A stretch of DNA of 52,207 nt from the IMG/VR virus record IMGVR_UViG_3300025872_003055, positions 1 to 52,207 of that record. The stretch is one strand, 5' to 3'. Positions within the stretch are counted from its first letter, which is position 1. Each line of letters opens with the position of its first letter. Under the pieces are notes generated by a model that saw only the letters and a list, made by a program, of their open reading frames with translations, made no database searches and was not told the origin of the DNA. Of this stretch, positions 1-6,839 are shown piece by piece. This stretch comes from a virus. A program made the translations under genes and the position numbers.

Positions 1-359
1 TTTTCAGGATTTTTTCGTCTTGGGTGATTATCACCTTTCAAATGCTCCCAATATTGAGGATTTTTATTTCTGGCATGATTTTTACCAGTTCCCCAACCTT
101 GAGGTTCATTAGAAAGATTTAAACAACCATTTCTACCGTAATGGATAGAAAGCATTTCTCTTTCAGTTTCTCTTTTGTCAGTATCTTCATTGAATATTTC
201 TAGAAATATCCAATCATTGGGATACTTTTTAAGAGAGTTATGAAAATGGTCATTTCCTTTAAACTTTCTATGAAATCTTTCCCTTTTTTTGAGGGTCATT
301 GAGGTTGAACCCCAATAATAATCTCCGTTAGAAAGTCGTATCGCTAAGTAAGTTATCAT
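1..359 (-). CDS. GIY-YIG-like homing endonuclease in psbA intron 2 (partial, runs off the window)
   Basis: The ATG is at 359-357 and the frame stays open to the window edge, so the C-terminus is missing. The N-terminus (about residues 3-20, containing YLAIRLSNGDYYWGS) resembles a divergent GIY-YIG core. A later NP-x-YWEHLKGDNHPRRKNPE segment resembles the NUMOD3-type DNA-binding repeats that follow GIY-YIG domains in phage endonucleases. The ORF starts only about a dozen bases after the 3' strand of intron P7, so it is encoded within the second psbA group I intron and presumably promotes its mobility. Family assignment is by eye. An HNH or unrelated intron ORF is less likely because no Cys/His pattern is visible. 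Confidence 0.6.
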   Translation of the reverse strand, partial: MITYLAIRLSNGDYYWGSTSMTLKKRERFHRKFKGNDHFHNSLKKYPNDWIFLEIFNEDTDKRETEREMLSIHYGRNGCLNLSNEPQGWGTGKNHARNKNPQYWEHLKGDNHPRRKNPE

Positions 360-570
360 GGAAGTTAGACTATATCTTCATCCTTTATACTAATTATAGC
401 ATAAAGGAGTTGGGCGCTTAATCCTGTTATTAAGGAGACTGAACTCCTCAGGTAGTCGTTGAACCTTTCCCAAGTGTACTCGGGACTTGGCTGCTGATTG
501 GAGTGGTTATCCCTTTCCAGCAATTCACCCAATTTACTTCTTACGATTACTCGTAAGTGACACCATCTAG
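1..570 (-). ncRNA. Group I intron 2 of psbA (partial, 3' end outside the window)
   Basis: The minus strand shows the conserved group I core in order: a P4-P6 block (GGGTGAATTGCTGGAAA then CAATCAGCAGCCAAG), the 5' strand of P7 (GGTTCAACGACTA), a P7.1/P7.2-like insert, and the 3' strand of P7 (GAAGATATAGTC) at about 366-377. Exon 2 ends ...ACAT and the intron starts CTAGAT. The internal guide GTGTC at 563-559 pairs with ACAT and gives the U.G wobble expected at a 5' splice site. The core is near-identical in several blocks to intron 1. The ORF sits after P7, as in many phage introns. Confidence 0.85.
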
Positions 571-1581
571 ATGTTGTTGCCGTACATTAGAGACCCAGCA
601 ACAGGTTCTCTGATCCCATCGCATCATCTAACAAACAACCATATCTTCTGACTTAGGTTGTTTCTGTTGAGATTTTGTAAACTGGTTTATTCCATTTGGA
701 TTTCCACCAGAGCAAGTACCATACTCATCAAGTCTTGCTTCATAACCTAACTTAGCCATTTCACTTCTTCCACCATTTTCTACCCACTCTTTCCAAGTTT
801 GTAGATGAGAAATACATTCGGTTATTCTTTCTCCTCGTCTTACTCCCATATAAGGAAGTATTTTTTGTAGAATGAATAAGACCTTTTCTTTTTCTCCGAT
901 GTGAAGTGTATAAACTTGTTTACCTTTTACAGTTTTTCTTGATGGTAAGAAATAAGACTTATCTAAAAGTTTACTTAACCTTTGGATAATATCTTCATCT
1001 ACCATAGAAACTCTAATATAAGGTGATGGTGGTGTTTTAGAAACTTCATAACGGTCTTTGGAACGATTGTCTATCCCAAAGTATCCTTCACCTTCTAAAA
1101 TACCAGCAATCCAAGCAACATCAGTTTCAGTTAAGTTTAACATTTGGTTCTCAAATACTGTATTATTTATACAACATTTGAAATAAAAAAGTCAACAGTA
1201 GATGTGTGGACTATATCTTCACCCTTCATAGAAGGGGCTGGGCACTTAAACCTGTTATTAAGGAGACTCAACTCCTCAGGTAGTCTCTGAACCTTCCTTA
1301 GATGTATCTAAGGCTTGGCTGCTGATTGCCTTTCGGTTTCCAGCAATTCACCCAGTTTCGTCAATACTCTTACGAGTAAGGGACACCGATTAAAGCGTAA
1401 TGTCTACAGGGGGATTTGCAATAAATGCAATGATAAAAACCGAAGTAGCAACAAGCAGGCAAGGAATCATAAGAACTCCAAACCACCCCACATAAAGACG
1501 ATTATCGGTTGAAGTAACCCAGTTACAGAATTGTTCCCAGGCATTTGCGCCAGAACGGCGTGTTGAAATTGTAGCAGTCAT
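571..1581 (-). CDS. psbA: psbA, photosystem II D1 protein, exons 1 and 2 (partial, split by introns)
   Basis: D1 is the photosystem II reaction-centre subunit. Cyanophages carry it to replace host D1, which is quickly damaged during infection. Exon 1 is 1581-1400 (61 codons, the last split; [18 protein letters not shown] to NPPVDI). Exon 2 is 621-571, about 17 codons ([16 protein letters not shown]). The remaining roughly 280 residues must lie beyond base 1. The junctions were placed so that each upstream exon ends in U and intron 1 ends in G, restoring VDI-DGIREP exactly as in known D1. Translation without splicing would stop 3 codons into intron 1. No strong Shine-Dalgarno precedes the ATG, and the upstream frame is open for another 47 codons but has no D1 similarity. 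A composite early/late promoter lies at 1763-1797. Confidence 0.93.
628..1143 (-). CDS. LAGLIDADG homing endonuclease in psbA intron 1
   Basis: The protein has 171 residues. Near the N-terminus it contains [12 protein letters not shown], a clear LAGLIDADG-type motif with the acidic catalytic residue. One copy is visible, so it probably acts as a homodimer, like other single-motif intron enzymes. It would cut intron-less psbA and drive intron homing. The TAG stop (630-628) lies within the last bases of the intron, so the gene is wholly intronic. It has its own promoter: a T4-type late box TATAAATA at 1164-1171, 21 bases before the ATG, with a possible TTGACT -35 at 1190-1195. An intron ORF with a private late promoter matches the strategy of T4 intron endonucleases. 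Confidence 0.88.
   Translation of the reverse strand: MLNLTETDVAWIAGILEGEGYFGIDNRSKDRYEVSKTPPSPYIRVSMVDEDIIQRLSKLLDKSYFLPSRKTVKGKQVYTLHIGEKEKVLFILQKILPYMGVRRGERITECISHLQTWKEWVENGGRSEMAKLGYEARLDEYGTCSGGNPNGINQFTKSQQKQPKSEDMVVC
1164..1195 (-). promoter_or_regulatory. Late box / possible sigma70 hybrid promoter for the intron 1 endonuclease
   Basis: TATAAATA at 1164-1171 is a perfect T4-type late box. TTGACT at 1190-1195 lies 18 bases upstream of TATAAA, so the same bases could act as a sigma70 -10. Transcription would start just ahead of the ATG at 1143. Confidence 0.65.
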
Positions 1582-1762
1582 AAAAGCTTTAAAAGAATAA
1601 GAAATATCCATAGGGATTGGACTTTGCGTTATTCCTTCACTACCCTCAAGTGAAGGTATGAGAGACGTATTTAACGTGCTTAGTCTCGGTAAGGAGTTAG
1701 CGTCCCTTTTCAGCACGGTCACAAGGTCTTAGAAGTTGTTACATTTCTTAACCCCGTTGATG
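1582..1762 (-). promoter_or_regulatory. psbA structured 5' leader
   Basis: About 180 bases lie between the promoter and the psbA ATG. Two elements can be drawn. A long-range stem CGTGCT...AGCACG encloses a smaller AAGG/CCTT stem. Downstream of it is a perfect 7-bp hairpin CCTTCAC-loop-GTGAAGG. The region is also open in the psbA frame, but the encoded peptide resembles nothing I know. A role in mRNA stability or translational control is inference. Confidence 0.45.
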
Positions 1763-1797
1763 TATTTATCATAACATAAGGACCCCGGACCTGTCAA
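1763..1797 (-). promoter_or_regulatory. Composite early/late promoter of psbA
   Basis: TTGACA (1792-1797), an 18-base spacer, then TATGAT (1768-1773), is a good sigma70 promoter. The -10 runs straight into GATAAATA (1763-1770), a T4-type late box. The -35 overlaps the stop codon of the preceding small gene. psbA could therefore be read both by host sigma70 holoenzyme early and by the phage late sigma later. Confidence 0.7.
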
Positions 1798-1955
1798 CCC
1801 CCAAACTCATCAATCTTATCTAAGACTCGGTTGAGATACGTCTGCGCTAGAGACTTGGGGTCCGAGGTCCAGGTGACGTTCTCATTATACAACTCATGTT
1901 TGAGTTTGAGAACGGCACATTTAATCTCATCTTTCGTGAGTCTACCTCTAGGCAT
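1794..1955 (-). CDS. Hypothetical 53-aa protein
   Basis: The frame runs from ATG at 1955 to TGA at 1796-1794. It encodes a charged, probably helical peptide starting MPRGRLTKDEIKCAVLKLK. I do not recognise a family. A late box TCTAAATA (1979-1986) lies 24 bases upstream, and the stop codon sits inside the -35 of the psbA promoter. The gene is packed between hli and psbA, a normal place for small conserved cyanophage ORFs. The start is supported only weakly, because there is no clear Shine-Dalgarno sequence. Confidence 0.6.
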   Translation of the reverse strand: MPRGRLTKDEIKCAVLKLKHELYNENVTWTSDPKSLAQTYLNRVLDKIDEFGG

Positions 1956-1978
1956 AAGACTTTAAAAACTCTGTTCCT

Positions 1979-1986
1979 TATTTAGA
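1979..1986 (-). promoter_or_regulatory. Late box TCTAAATA
   Basis: A T4-type late box variant lies just after the hli stop and before the 53-aa gene at 1794-1955. Confidence 0.5.
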
Positions 1987-1987
1987 G

Positions 1988-2107
1988 TCAGAATACTCCA
2001 GGAATGAGTTGACCGGTAGTGAGATATGTACCCGCCATAACTACAAACGCAAGCATAGCAATTTTTCCATTAAGTGCTTCTGCTTGTTCAGTCCATCCAA
2101 ATTTCAT
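1988..2107 (-). CDS. hli: High-light-inducible protein (HLIP)
   Basis: A 39-aa protein with one membrane helix and the chlorophyll-binding signature WTEQAEALNGKIAMLAF (residues about 5-21), the ExxNGxxAM core of the LHC/HLIP superfamily. HLIPs bind chlorophyll and carotenoid in the thylakoid and protect photosystem II assembly, which fits its place next to psbA and petF. A strong Shine-Dalgarno (AAAGGGAG) precedes the ATG at 2107. The ATG overlaps the stop of the upstream gene, which implies translational coupling. It is short compared with host HLIPs, as is usual for phage copies. Confidence 0.9.
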   Translation of the reverse strand: MKFGWTEQAEALNGKIAMLAFVVMAGTYLTTGQLIPGVF

Positions 2108-2268
2108 TTGGTTTTCTCCCTTTTAGTAGTGTTTTGAATTACAATAAATTTGTCTTTAGGTAGAGTGCCTGCGACACAAACTTTGAGTTCGTCATCATTA
2201 GACCAGACACCAGATTCTACAAGTTCTTGAAGGGCAATACTCAGTTGCCCGAGCATTCCAGCACTCAC
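2104..2268 (-). CDS. Hypothetical 54-aa protein between petF and hli
   Basis: A GTG start at 2268 overlaps the petF stop (GTGA). An in-frame ATG lies four codons later. The stop overlaps the hli start (ATGA). The peptide has a helical N-terminal part ([16 protein letters not shown]) and a short beta-like C-terminal part. No function is recognised. The tight coupling on both sides is the main evidence that it is translated. Confidence 0.6.
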   Translation of the reverse strand: MSAGMLGQLSIALQELVESGVWSNDDELKVCVAGTLPKDKFIVIQNTTKREKTK

Positions 2269-2555
2269 AGATTTTCTTCCTGTTCGGTGAGGATCACACA
2301 GTCAGACTTAGGATATGCTACACAAAGGAGAGCAAACCCTTCTGCCATCTGATCGTCATCAAGGAAAGATTGTTCTTCGTTATCAATCTCACCAGAGATA
2401 ACTTTGCCAGCACAAGCAGAGCAGGCACCTGCCTTACAAGAGAAGGGAAGATCTACTCCTGCATATTCGGCAGCATCAATAATGTATTGATCTTCAGGGC
2501 ATTGAATAGTGGTTTCGGTTCCATCAGAGGAACGAAGAGTAACGTTGAAAGTCAT
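2265..2555 (-). CDS. petF: Plant-type [2Fe-2S] ferredoxin
   Basis: The 96 residues are typical of PetF. Cluster ligands are Cys40, Cys45, Cys48 and Cys78 in the pattern C-x4-C-x2-C-x29-C ([11 protein letters not shown] then LLCVAYP). Ferredoxin accepts electrons from photosystem I and feeds NADP reduction, bilin synthesis and thioredoxin. In a phage it may supply phage or host reductases such as ribonucleotide reductase through thioredoxin. It is in a row with hli, a 28-aa membrane peptide and psbA, a photosynthesis-support cluster. The acidic composition is normal for the family. Confidence 0.93.
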   Translation of the reverse strand: MTFNVTLRSSDGTETTIQCPEDQYIIDAAEYAGVDLPFSCKAGACSACAGKVISGEIDNEEQSFLDDDQMAEGFALLCVAYPKSDCVILTEQEENL

Positions 2556-2561
2556 AAAGTT

Positions 2562-2648
2562 TCAATAAGTTTCGCAAACTTTCTCAACAGAATAGCACAG
2601 AAGCACCAGGAACGCAACCCCAGTGAATGTGAAGATTGCTTCAGTCAT
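2562..2648 (-). CDS. 28-aa single-span membrane peptide
   Basis: The ATG at 2648 overlaps the TGA of the upstream hli gene (TGATG), and the frame ends at 2564-2562. The product begins MTEAIFTFTGVAFLVLLCYS, one hydrophobic span with a short charged tail. Its size and topology resemble the tiny subunits of cytochrome b6f or the photosystems (PetN, PetG, PsbM class), but I cannot match it to any of them by sequence. It sits between hli and petF, so a thylakoid role is plausible but unproven. Confidence 0.6.
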   Translation of the reverse strand: MTEAIFTFTGVAFLVLLCYSVEKVCETY

Positions 2649-2857
2649 CAGAAGACTCCGAAGAAGAAGTTGCCAGTGATAGCATAAGAAACAACGCCAG
2701 CAATAATACCGACCATTGCCCAGCGTGAATTTGCTCGTTCTGCCCGTTCTGCATAAGGTTCGATACCATAACGTTCAAGATCCTCTTTCGTCATGTACAT
2801 TGCAGGTTCTTTGGCAAACATATTCATTTGCCCAAATTCATTTTTTGTTACAGTCAT
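2648..2857 (-). CDS. hli: High-light-inducible protein, 69 aa
   Basis: The N-terminal half is charged. The C-terminal half holds the HLIP helix ERANSRWAMVGIIAGVVSY followed by ITGNFFFGVF, the typical marine cyanobacterial ending. The conserved ExxNSRxAM chlorophyll-binding core is intact. It is the first gene behind the sigma70 promoter at 2885-2913 and so heads the early hli-petF-hli-psbA unit. It binds pigment in thylakoids and protects photosystems during infection. Confidence 0.93.
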   Translation of the reverse strand: MTVTKNEFGQMNMFAKEPAMYMTKEDLERYGIEPYAERAERANSRWAMVGIIAGVVSYAITGNFFFGVF

Positions 2858-2884
2858 ATAAGTTTTGTGAAGAACTGTTACACA

Positions 2885-2922
2885 AGTATATAGTAAAAAG
2901 AAAGGGGTGTCAAGCCCCCTTT
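2885..2922 (-). promoter_or_regulatory. Terminator-promoter composite before hli/petF/psbA
   Basis: TTGACA (2908-2913), a 17-base spacer, then TATACT (2885-2890). The same bases form a hairpin AAAGGGGG-CTTGACA-CCCCTTT followed by CTTTTT, which would end the glycosylation operon. The -35 is in the hairpin loop. Confidence 0.75.
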
Positions 2923-2955
2923 GTCAGAATATGAAAACATTATAAGTATAAATGC

Positions 2956-3747
2956 TTACTGTTGAGGTTGAGAAGATTCGGTTATTCTACCCAAATATGG
3001 ATCATAGTTCATAAGGTCATCAATAGTCATATCAGATCCTTGCTTCTGCCAAAATTCAAGCAAACCATCATGACTTGCGCGATGAAAAACATCAATATGT
3101 TCAGGATGAATAGAAGATCCTAACTCAATTCTATAAAGAAATAATGGAATAGAAAAAGTATTACCAGAATTGTAAATTAAATCATCAGCAACAGGTCTTG
3201 GTTTTACACCCTGATCCAGTTTGTATTTGCCATCACGAACATGAAACTTTAGTAGTTTCTCAGCATGATGACGAGTAATCATATAGCAAGCTGTTGAAAA
3301 ATCATTCACAAATCTCTTGTGAAGTTTTATATGCAATGCTCCAGTACAAATGATTGCTAATTGAATCACATCCCAATCATAAGGAACTTTAGAAGCAAAA
3401 TCAGACCATGTAAAATTCCAAAATTTTACAATTTGAAGATCTACATCATCTTCCATAATGATCGCATATGGAGAATCAGATGTCTCATACCAATGCTTGA
3501 TTGCTTTTAAGTGAGAAGTAGTACATCCAATCTCGCCAGATGTCATTGTTTCTGGATACCGACCCTTAATGATGTCGCTCAAATCATCATCACGACCATC
3601 ATAAGCAGAAATACGAGTATAATTCTCAATCTCCCAATATTTAAACTGATCTTCCATATACTCTTTTCTTTCTGGTTGATCATCCAGATTGAGATAGTAA
3701 ATTGGCGGCAATCCTTTAAGTTTATGTGTTGATTTATTTTTATCCAT
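2956..3747 (-). CDS. Glycosyltransferase family 25
   Basis: 263 aa from the ATG that overlaps the upstream stop (TAATG). The N-terminal IYYLNLDDQPERKEYM, the SGEIGCTTSHLKAIKHW block and the acidic IIMEDDVDL motif are the hallmarks of GT25 LPS glycosyltransferases (galactosyl- or glucosyltransferase type). It would transfer a hexose from a nucleotide sugar. The acceptor is unknown and could be host LPS or a virion glycan. It is the last gene of the glycosylation operon and is followed by the terminator at 2891-2922. Confidence 0.85.
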   Translation of the reverse strand: MDKNKSTHKLKGLPPIYYLNLDDQPERKEYMEDQFKYWEIENYTRISAYDGRDDDLSDIIKGRYPETMTSGEIGCTTSHLKAIKHWYETSDSPYAIIMEDDVDLQIVKFWNFTWSDFASKVPYDWDVIQLAIICTGALHIKLHKRFVNDFSTACYMITRHHAEKLLKFHVRDGKYKLDQGVKPRPVADDLIYNSGNTFSIPLFLYRIELGSSIHPEHIDVFHRASHDGLLEFWQKQGSDMTIDDLMNYDPYLGRITESSQPQQ

Positions 3748-4538
3748 TAGATGACAGTCCAAGTTTCAGGAATTAAATCTTTGGTTTCTTTATCGGCATT
3801 ATTCGGACCAAACCACTTTGATGGTGCGATGACCTTTTCACTCTTTGCCAACCAAGCACCCCACCAGGAGAACGATGAATTGGCAATGATGTGTCCCGTA
3901 CAGAAAGTCATCAGGCACAGATCAATCTTATTATCACCAGATTCGGATACAAGGAACCGATCATCCGAAAACAGTTCTTGTTCCTGACACCACTCTGAAT
4001 CATCAGAGAAAACAATGACCTGTCTCCCATCAAAATGTTTCAGTGCTTCTTCATAATAACTCAAGTCTAGATTATGATGATTCGCATTATTTGTCAAGTA
4101 GTCTGTGCGACGAACGTGAAGAGAAACTGGATTGTCAAAACCTTCAGCAATCTCTTTACACGGTTCTAGAATGTGATCTCTGAACGTAAAGTCTTCAAGA
4201 ATACTATTCTCTATATGCTTAAAGTATTTCTCCGACTGAAAGAATCCAAACAGTGATACGTCATTTGGACACTGATCAAATAACAGTTGATCAAAATGAA
4301 AGAATCGTTCTTGAGCAACAGGAGCATTACCACCATCCAAATACTTGACATTTGATCTAGGAAGATTTGGAAGATCAAAGACTTCAAACAACTGATGAGA
4401 TCTCCACTCATCCTCAAACTTAGAAGGTGGAATACCAAAGTCATATCCTCTACGGGCAGCAATGCCCCTCAATGAGGCATACTGAAACATCTGATTGCCC
4501 AGTCTACCCAGATGTCCTAAATGATTAAATGCGAGCAT
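3747..4538 (-). CDS. Alpha-1,2-fucosyltransferase-like, GT11 (copy 1)
   Basis: 263 aa. LGNQMFQYA at residues 14-22 and the HVRRTDYL motif near residue 141 are diagnostic of GT11 enzymes, which use GDP-fucose. The C-terminal NSSFSWWGAWLA block is also typical. A second GT11 lies two genes upstream (5337-6170) and a GT10 fucosyltransferase at 13317, so the operon looks equipped to build a fucosylated glycan. The start is set at the ATG inside the end of the upstream gene; a GTG one codon earlier is possible. Confidence 0.9.
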   Translation of the reverse strand: MLAFNHLGHLGRLGNQMFQYASLRGIAARRGYDFGIPPSKFEDEWRSHQLFEVFDLPNLPRSNVKYLDGGNAPVAQERFFHFDQLLFDQCPNDVSLFGFFQSEKYFKHIENSILEDFTFRDHILEPCKEIAEGFDNPVSLHVRRTDYLTNNANHHNLDLSYYEEALKHFDGRQVIVFSDDSEWCQEQELFSDDRFLVSESGDNKIDLCLMTFCTGHIIANSSFSWWGAWLAKSEKVIAPSKWFGPNNADKETKDLIPETWTVI

Positions 4539-5340
4539 CACTAAATCTCCGTGCCAAGTATTCCTGTTGATTCATATATTTCACAATCGTATCCTTATCT
4601 TGCTCCCTTAACCACTGCCACAGGTTGTGATTGTCCATAAACTTTGGATTGTGATAATGGGAATTATGTGTTCTGGAATGTTCAAAGTGCCAGATCCAAT
4701 CATTGATTCTACCGACTTTATATCCTAAAGCATTAAACCGAAAATAAAATTCACAATCTTCCGCACCCCAGGATAAGAAGTTTTCATTCCACATTCCACC
4801 AGCGATTACTTTTTCTCTAGAATAGAATTGCGTCCAACCAATCGTAGAGGATTCTGTTCTACATCTGGTATCAATAACTCTCATATCAAATCCACTTTCA
4901 AGAAATGATTGAAAAACTTCCATCGGATAGTCTACTTGAAACTGATAGACTCCACAACCATAAGGATAGATTACATCTGCTTCTCCATTCATGATCGTTT
5001 GATATGCTTGATGATGACTACTCATAGGGTAGATGACATCAACGTCATGACTACAAACAACTTTTGTCTTTGCCATCAGAATCAGATCATTAAGAATCCG
5101 AGTCTTATGAAATAGATCTTCCGTGTTTTCTTCAAAGATATACTGAAGATTATCAACGCTCACATACTTCTTAATCTCTGGAATCGCACGAAACTTAAAC
5201 GTTGCGTGATCACTAACTTCCTTAACAATCACCGTTGCCTCTGGAAAATTCTTGAGGAGATAAGTTACAGAGGTGATGATGTTCTTTAACCGATCCTCAG
5301 ATTCAATTCTCGTCGGCATAATATAAGTTAGATCTTTCAT
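4525..5340 (-). CDS. Glycosyltransferase, GT-A fold, galactosyltransferase-like
   Basis: 271 aa. An N-terminal TYIMPTRIESEDRLKNI segment resembles GT2-type nucleotide-sugar binding. CSHDVDVIYP supplies a DxD-like metal site. GGMWNENFLSWGAEDCEF is the WGxED motif of the galactosyltransferase C-terminal domain (GT7/GT27 type). It probably adds galactose or an N-acetylhexosamine. Start and stop overlap both neighbours (ATGA upstream), so it is translationally coupled. Confidence 0.8.
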   Translation of the reverse strand: MKDLTYIMPTRIESEDRLKNIITSVTYLLKNFPEATVIVKEVSDHATFKFRAIPEIKKYVSVDNLQYIFEENTEDLFHKTRILNDLILMAKTKVVCSHDVDVIYPMSSHHQAYQTIMNGEADVIYPYGCGVYQFQVDYPMEVFQSFLESGFDMRVIDTRCRTESSTIGWTQFYSREKVIAGGMWNENFLSWGAEDCEFYFRFNALGYKVGRINDWIWHFEHSRTHNSHYHNPKFMDNHNLWQWLREQDKDTIVKYMNQQEYLARRFSDARI

Positions 5341-6170
5341 AATTGAATCCATCCCTCTGGAATTAAATCTGACATATTATAGTCGGCATAAGCAGAACCA
5401 AACCAGGTCTTTGGTGCGATGACTTTTCCACGACCGTTCTGTAACCAGGCACCCCACCAACTCATAGAACTGTTTGCAATGATTCCTCCAGAAGACATAC
5501 TCATCATACAAAGATCATAATACGGAATCGGAGATCTGACTCTCCCATCATTAGTATCTGATAGATGATTATAAAGTGGGTTCTCATCAGGAATTAGGAA
5601 CCTATCATCAGTAAAGTTTTCTCTACACCAGTCAAGATCATCAGAAAATACAAAGACGGGAACATCATCAGGAAACTCTGCTAATGCCTTTTGATAATAT
5701 TCAAGTGAACAGACGGGATGATATTGTGGTTGACTTAAGTAATCACCACGACGAACGTGTAGGAAAATAAAGTCTTTATACTGTTCTGTAATTTCCAAAC
5801 AAGGCTCTTTGATATCATTCTTAAACTCAAAATCTCTACGGATGATATCTTCTACATTCTTAAAATATTTTTCAGTCTGAAAATAATCGTGGATATTTAC
5901 ATTGTCTGGACAGGTTTCAAAAAACTTTTCACTAAACTCAAAATATCCAGTCACAACACTTTGATATGAAGTAACACCAAAGTTCTCTTCTTTTACTGTG
6001 GACATTTCAAAGCATTCAAAAAGTCCATAGTTCGCATCACCATAAGAATTTGGTGATGGGACTACCCAATCATAATTGTGTCTCGCAGCAATACCACGAA
6101 GTCCAGCATACTGGAACATTTGATTGCCCAGTCTACCATTTGATCCAAGACGATTATAACTAATGGTCAT
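5337..6170 (-). CDS. Alpha-1,2-fucosyltransferase-like, GT11 (copy 2)
   Basis: 277 aa, paralogous to the GT11 at 3747. It has LGNQMFQYAG (about residues 14-23), LHVRRGDYL near residue 146 and the C-terminal NSSMSWWGAWLQ. It is slightly longer than copy 1 because of an insert before the C-terminal domain. Two GT11 genes separated by one transferase suggest duplication followed by a change of acceptor. The start at 6170 overlaps the upstream stop (TGATG). Confidence 0.9.
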   Translation of the reverse strand: MTISYNRLGSNGRLGNQMFQYAGLRGIAARHNYDWVVPSPNSYGDANYGLFECFEMSTVKEENFGVTSYQSVVTGYFEFSEKFFETCPDNVNIHDYFQTEKYFKNVEDIIRRDFEFKNDIKEPCLEITEQYKDFIFLHVRRGDYLSQPQYHPVCSLEYYQKALAEFPDDVPVFVFSDDLDWCRENFTDDRFLIPDENPLYNHLSDTNDGRVRSPIPYYDLCMMSMSSGGIIANSSMSWWGAWLQNGRGKVIAPKTWFGSAYADYNMSDLIPEGWIQL

Positions 6171-6526
6171 CAGTCTCCCCTCTCAATACGAATACTATCT
6201 TCATCAAAGTGTTGTGTTGAAAATTCAAACAATTCAACATCAGTAATTGCGGTCATTTGATGTCTTAATCCACGATAGATATGAAACTTATCCCCAGGTT
6301 TAAGTATGATCGTTTGTGCTTCTGACTTATCATCAGAATCACCATAAATTAATGACAACTCTCCACTTTGAATGTAGAAAGTTTCATCCTTTAACTTATG
6401 GTGATGCCAAGAACACTTTTTCCCCTTTACAAAATAAAGAAGTTTCCCACAGTATTCTTCACAATTCACAATCCACTTTTCAAATCCCCATCCTTTGGGA
6501 ACAAACTTAATCTCCGAAGAACTCAT
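6170..6526 (-). CDS. Cupin-domain protein, mannose-6-phosphate isomerase-like
   Basis: About 118 aa, one double-stranded beta-helix domain. The metal-binding cupin motif 1 is visible as CSWHHHKLKDETFYIQSG (HxH...E) and motif 2 ends in GLRHQM. KGWGFEKWIVN near the start resembles the C-terminal domain of type II mannose-6-phosphate isomerase / GDP-mannose pyrophosphorylase. It may isomerise or epimerise a sugar phosphate feeding the GDP-mannose branch. The start is inside the previous gene's end; an ATG two codons upstream is equally possible. Confidence 0.75.
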   Translation of the reverse strand: MSSSEIKFVPKGWGFEKWIVNCEEYCGKLLYFVKGKKCSWHHHKLKDETFYIQSGELSLIYGDSDDKSEAQTIILKPGDKFHIYRGLRHQMTAITDVELFEFSTQHFDEDSIRIERGD

Positions 6527-6839
6527 TGGCATTAATTCCTTTATCGTCAATGTAGTAATCACCAGAGGGTTTACCGAGAACTAACTTGTGATACTTACAA
6601 CCCCAACTATCGAGTTGATTCTTTGTAAGTTCATAGAACATTCTTTTCGCTAGGTCAGCATTGTCGCCTGACCTACCCATACCTCTAGCGGTAAGATAAA
6701 TGATTTGGTTTCCTTCATCATACAACTTATTTATTTTGGCAATTCTATCGGGGTTTGGGATACTAGTTTCATAGTCACAGTCATCCCGACACTCTGGTTT
6801 ATCACAGATTGTACCGTCAATATCAACCACATACTTCAT
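6507..6839 (-). CDS. HAD-superfamily phosphatase
   Basis: 110 aa, beginning MKYVVDIDGTICDKPE with the catalytic DxDGT loop at residues 6-10. IIYLTARG is motif II and YYIDDKG carries the C-terminal acidic pair. The small capless form resembles sugar- or capsule-related HAD phosphatases. Given the HldE-like genes in this operon it could dephosphorylate a sugar bisphosphate, but the substrate is inferred only from context. It overlaps both neighbours. Confidence 0.82.
   Translation of the reverse strand: MKYVVDIDGTICDKPECRDDCDYETSIPNPDRIAKINKLYDEGNQIIYLTARGMGRSGDNADLAKRMFYELTKNQLDSWGCKYHKLVLGKPSGDYYIDDKGINANEFFGD

Larger units (their letters stand above)
622..1399 (-). ncRNA. Group I intron 1 of psbA
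   Basis: This self-splicing intron core reads on the minus strand from 1399. P1 is formed by exon GACAT (1404-1400) and the guide GTGTC (1386-1382), with U.G at the splice site. Then come GGGTGAATTGCTGGAAA and CAATCAGCAGCCAAG (P4-P6), GGTTCAGAGACTACC (P7 5' strand), a TGAGGAGTTGAGTCTCCT hairpin (P7.1/7.2-like) and GAAGATATAGTCC (P7 3' strand) near 1207-1219. The 3' end is placed at G622, after the stop codon of the internal LAGLIDADG ORF. The intron interrupts an Ile codon (AT|C) of D1. Boundaries are inferred from D1 protein continuity and the group I rules. Confidence 0.88.

Noticed and set aside
1640-1690. Glutamine (glnA / Downstream-peptide) riboswitch before psbA
   Set aside because: The minus strand has GTGAAGGAATAACGC, somewhat like the 3' part of that motif, but two extra bases are present and the conserved 5' segments (CGUUCA and GACGGAAGUAGG) are missing.
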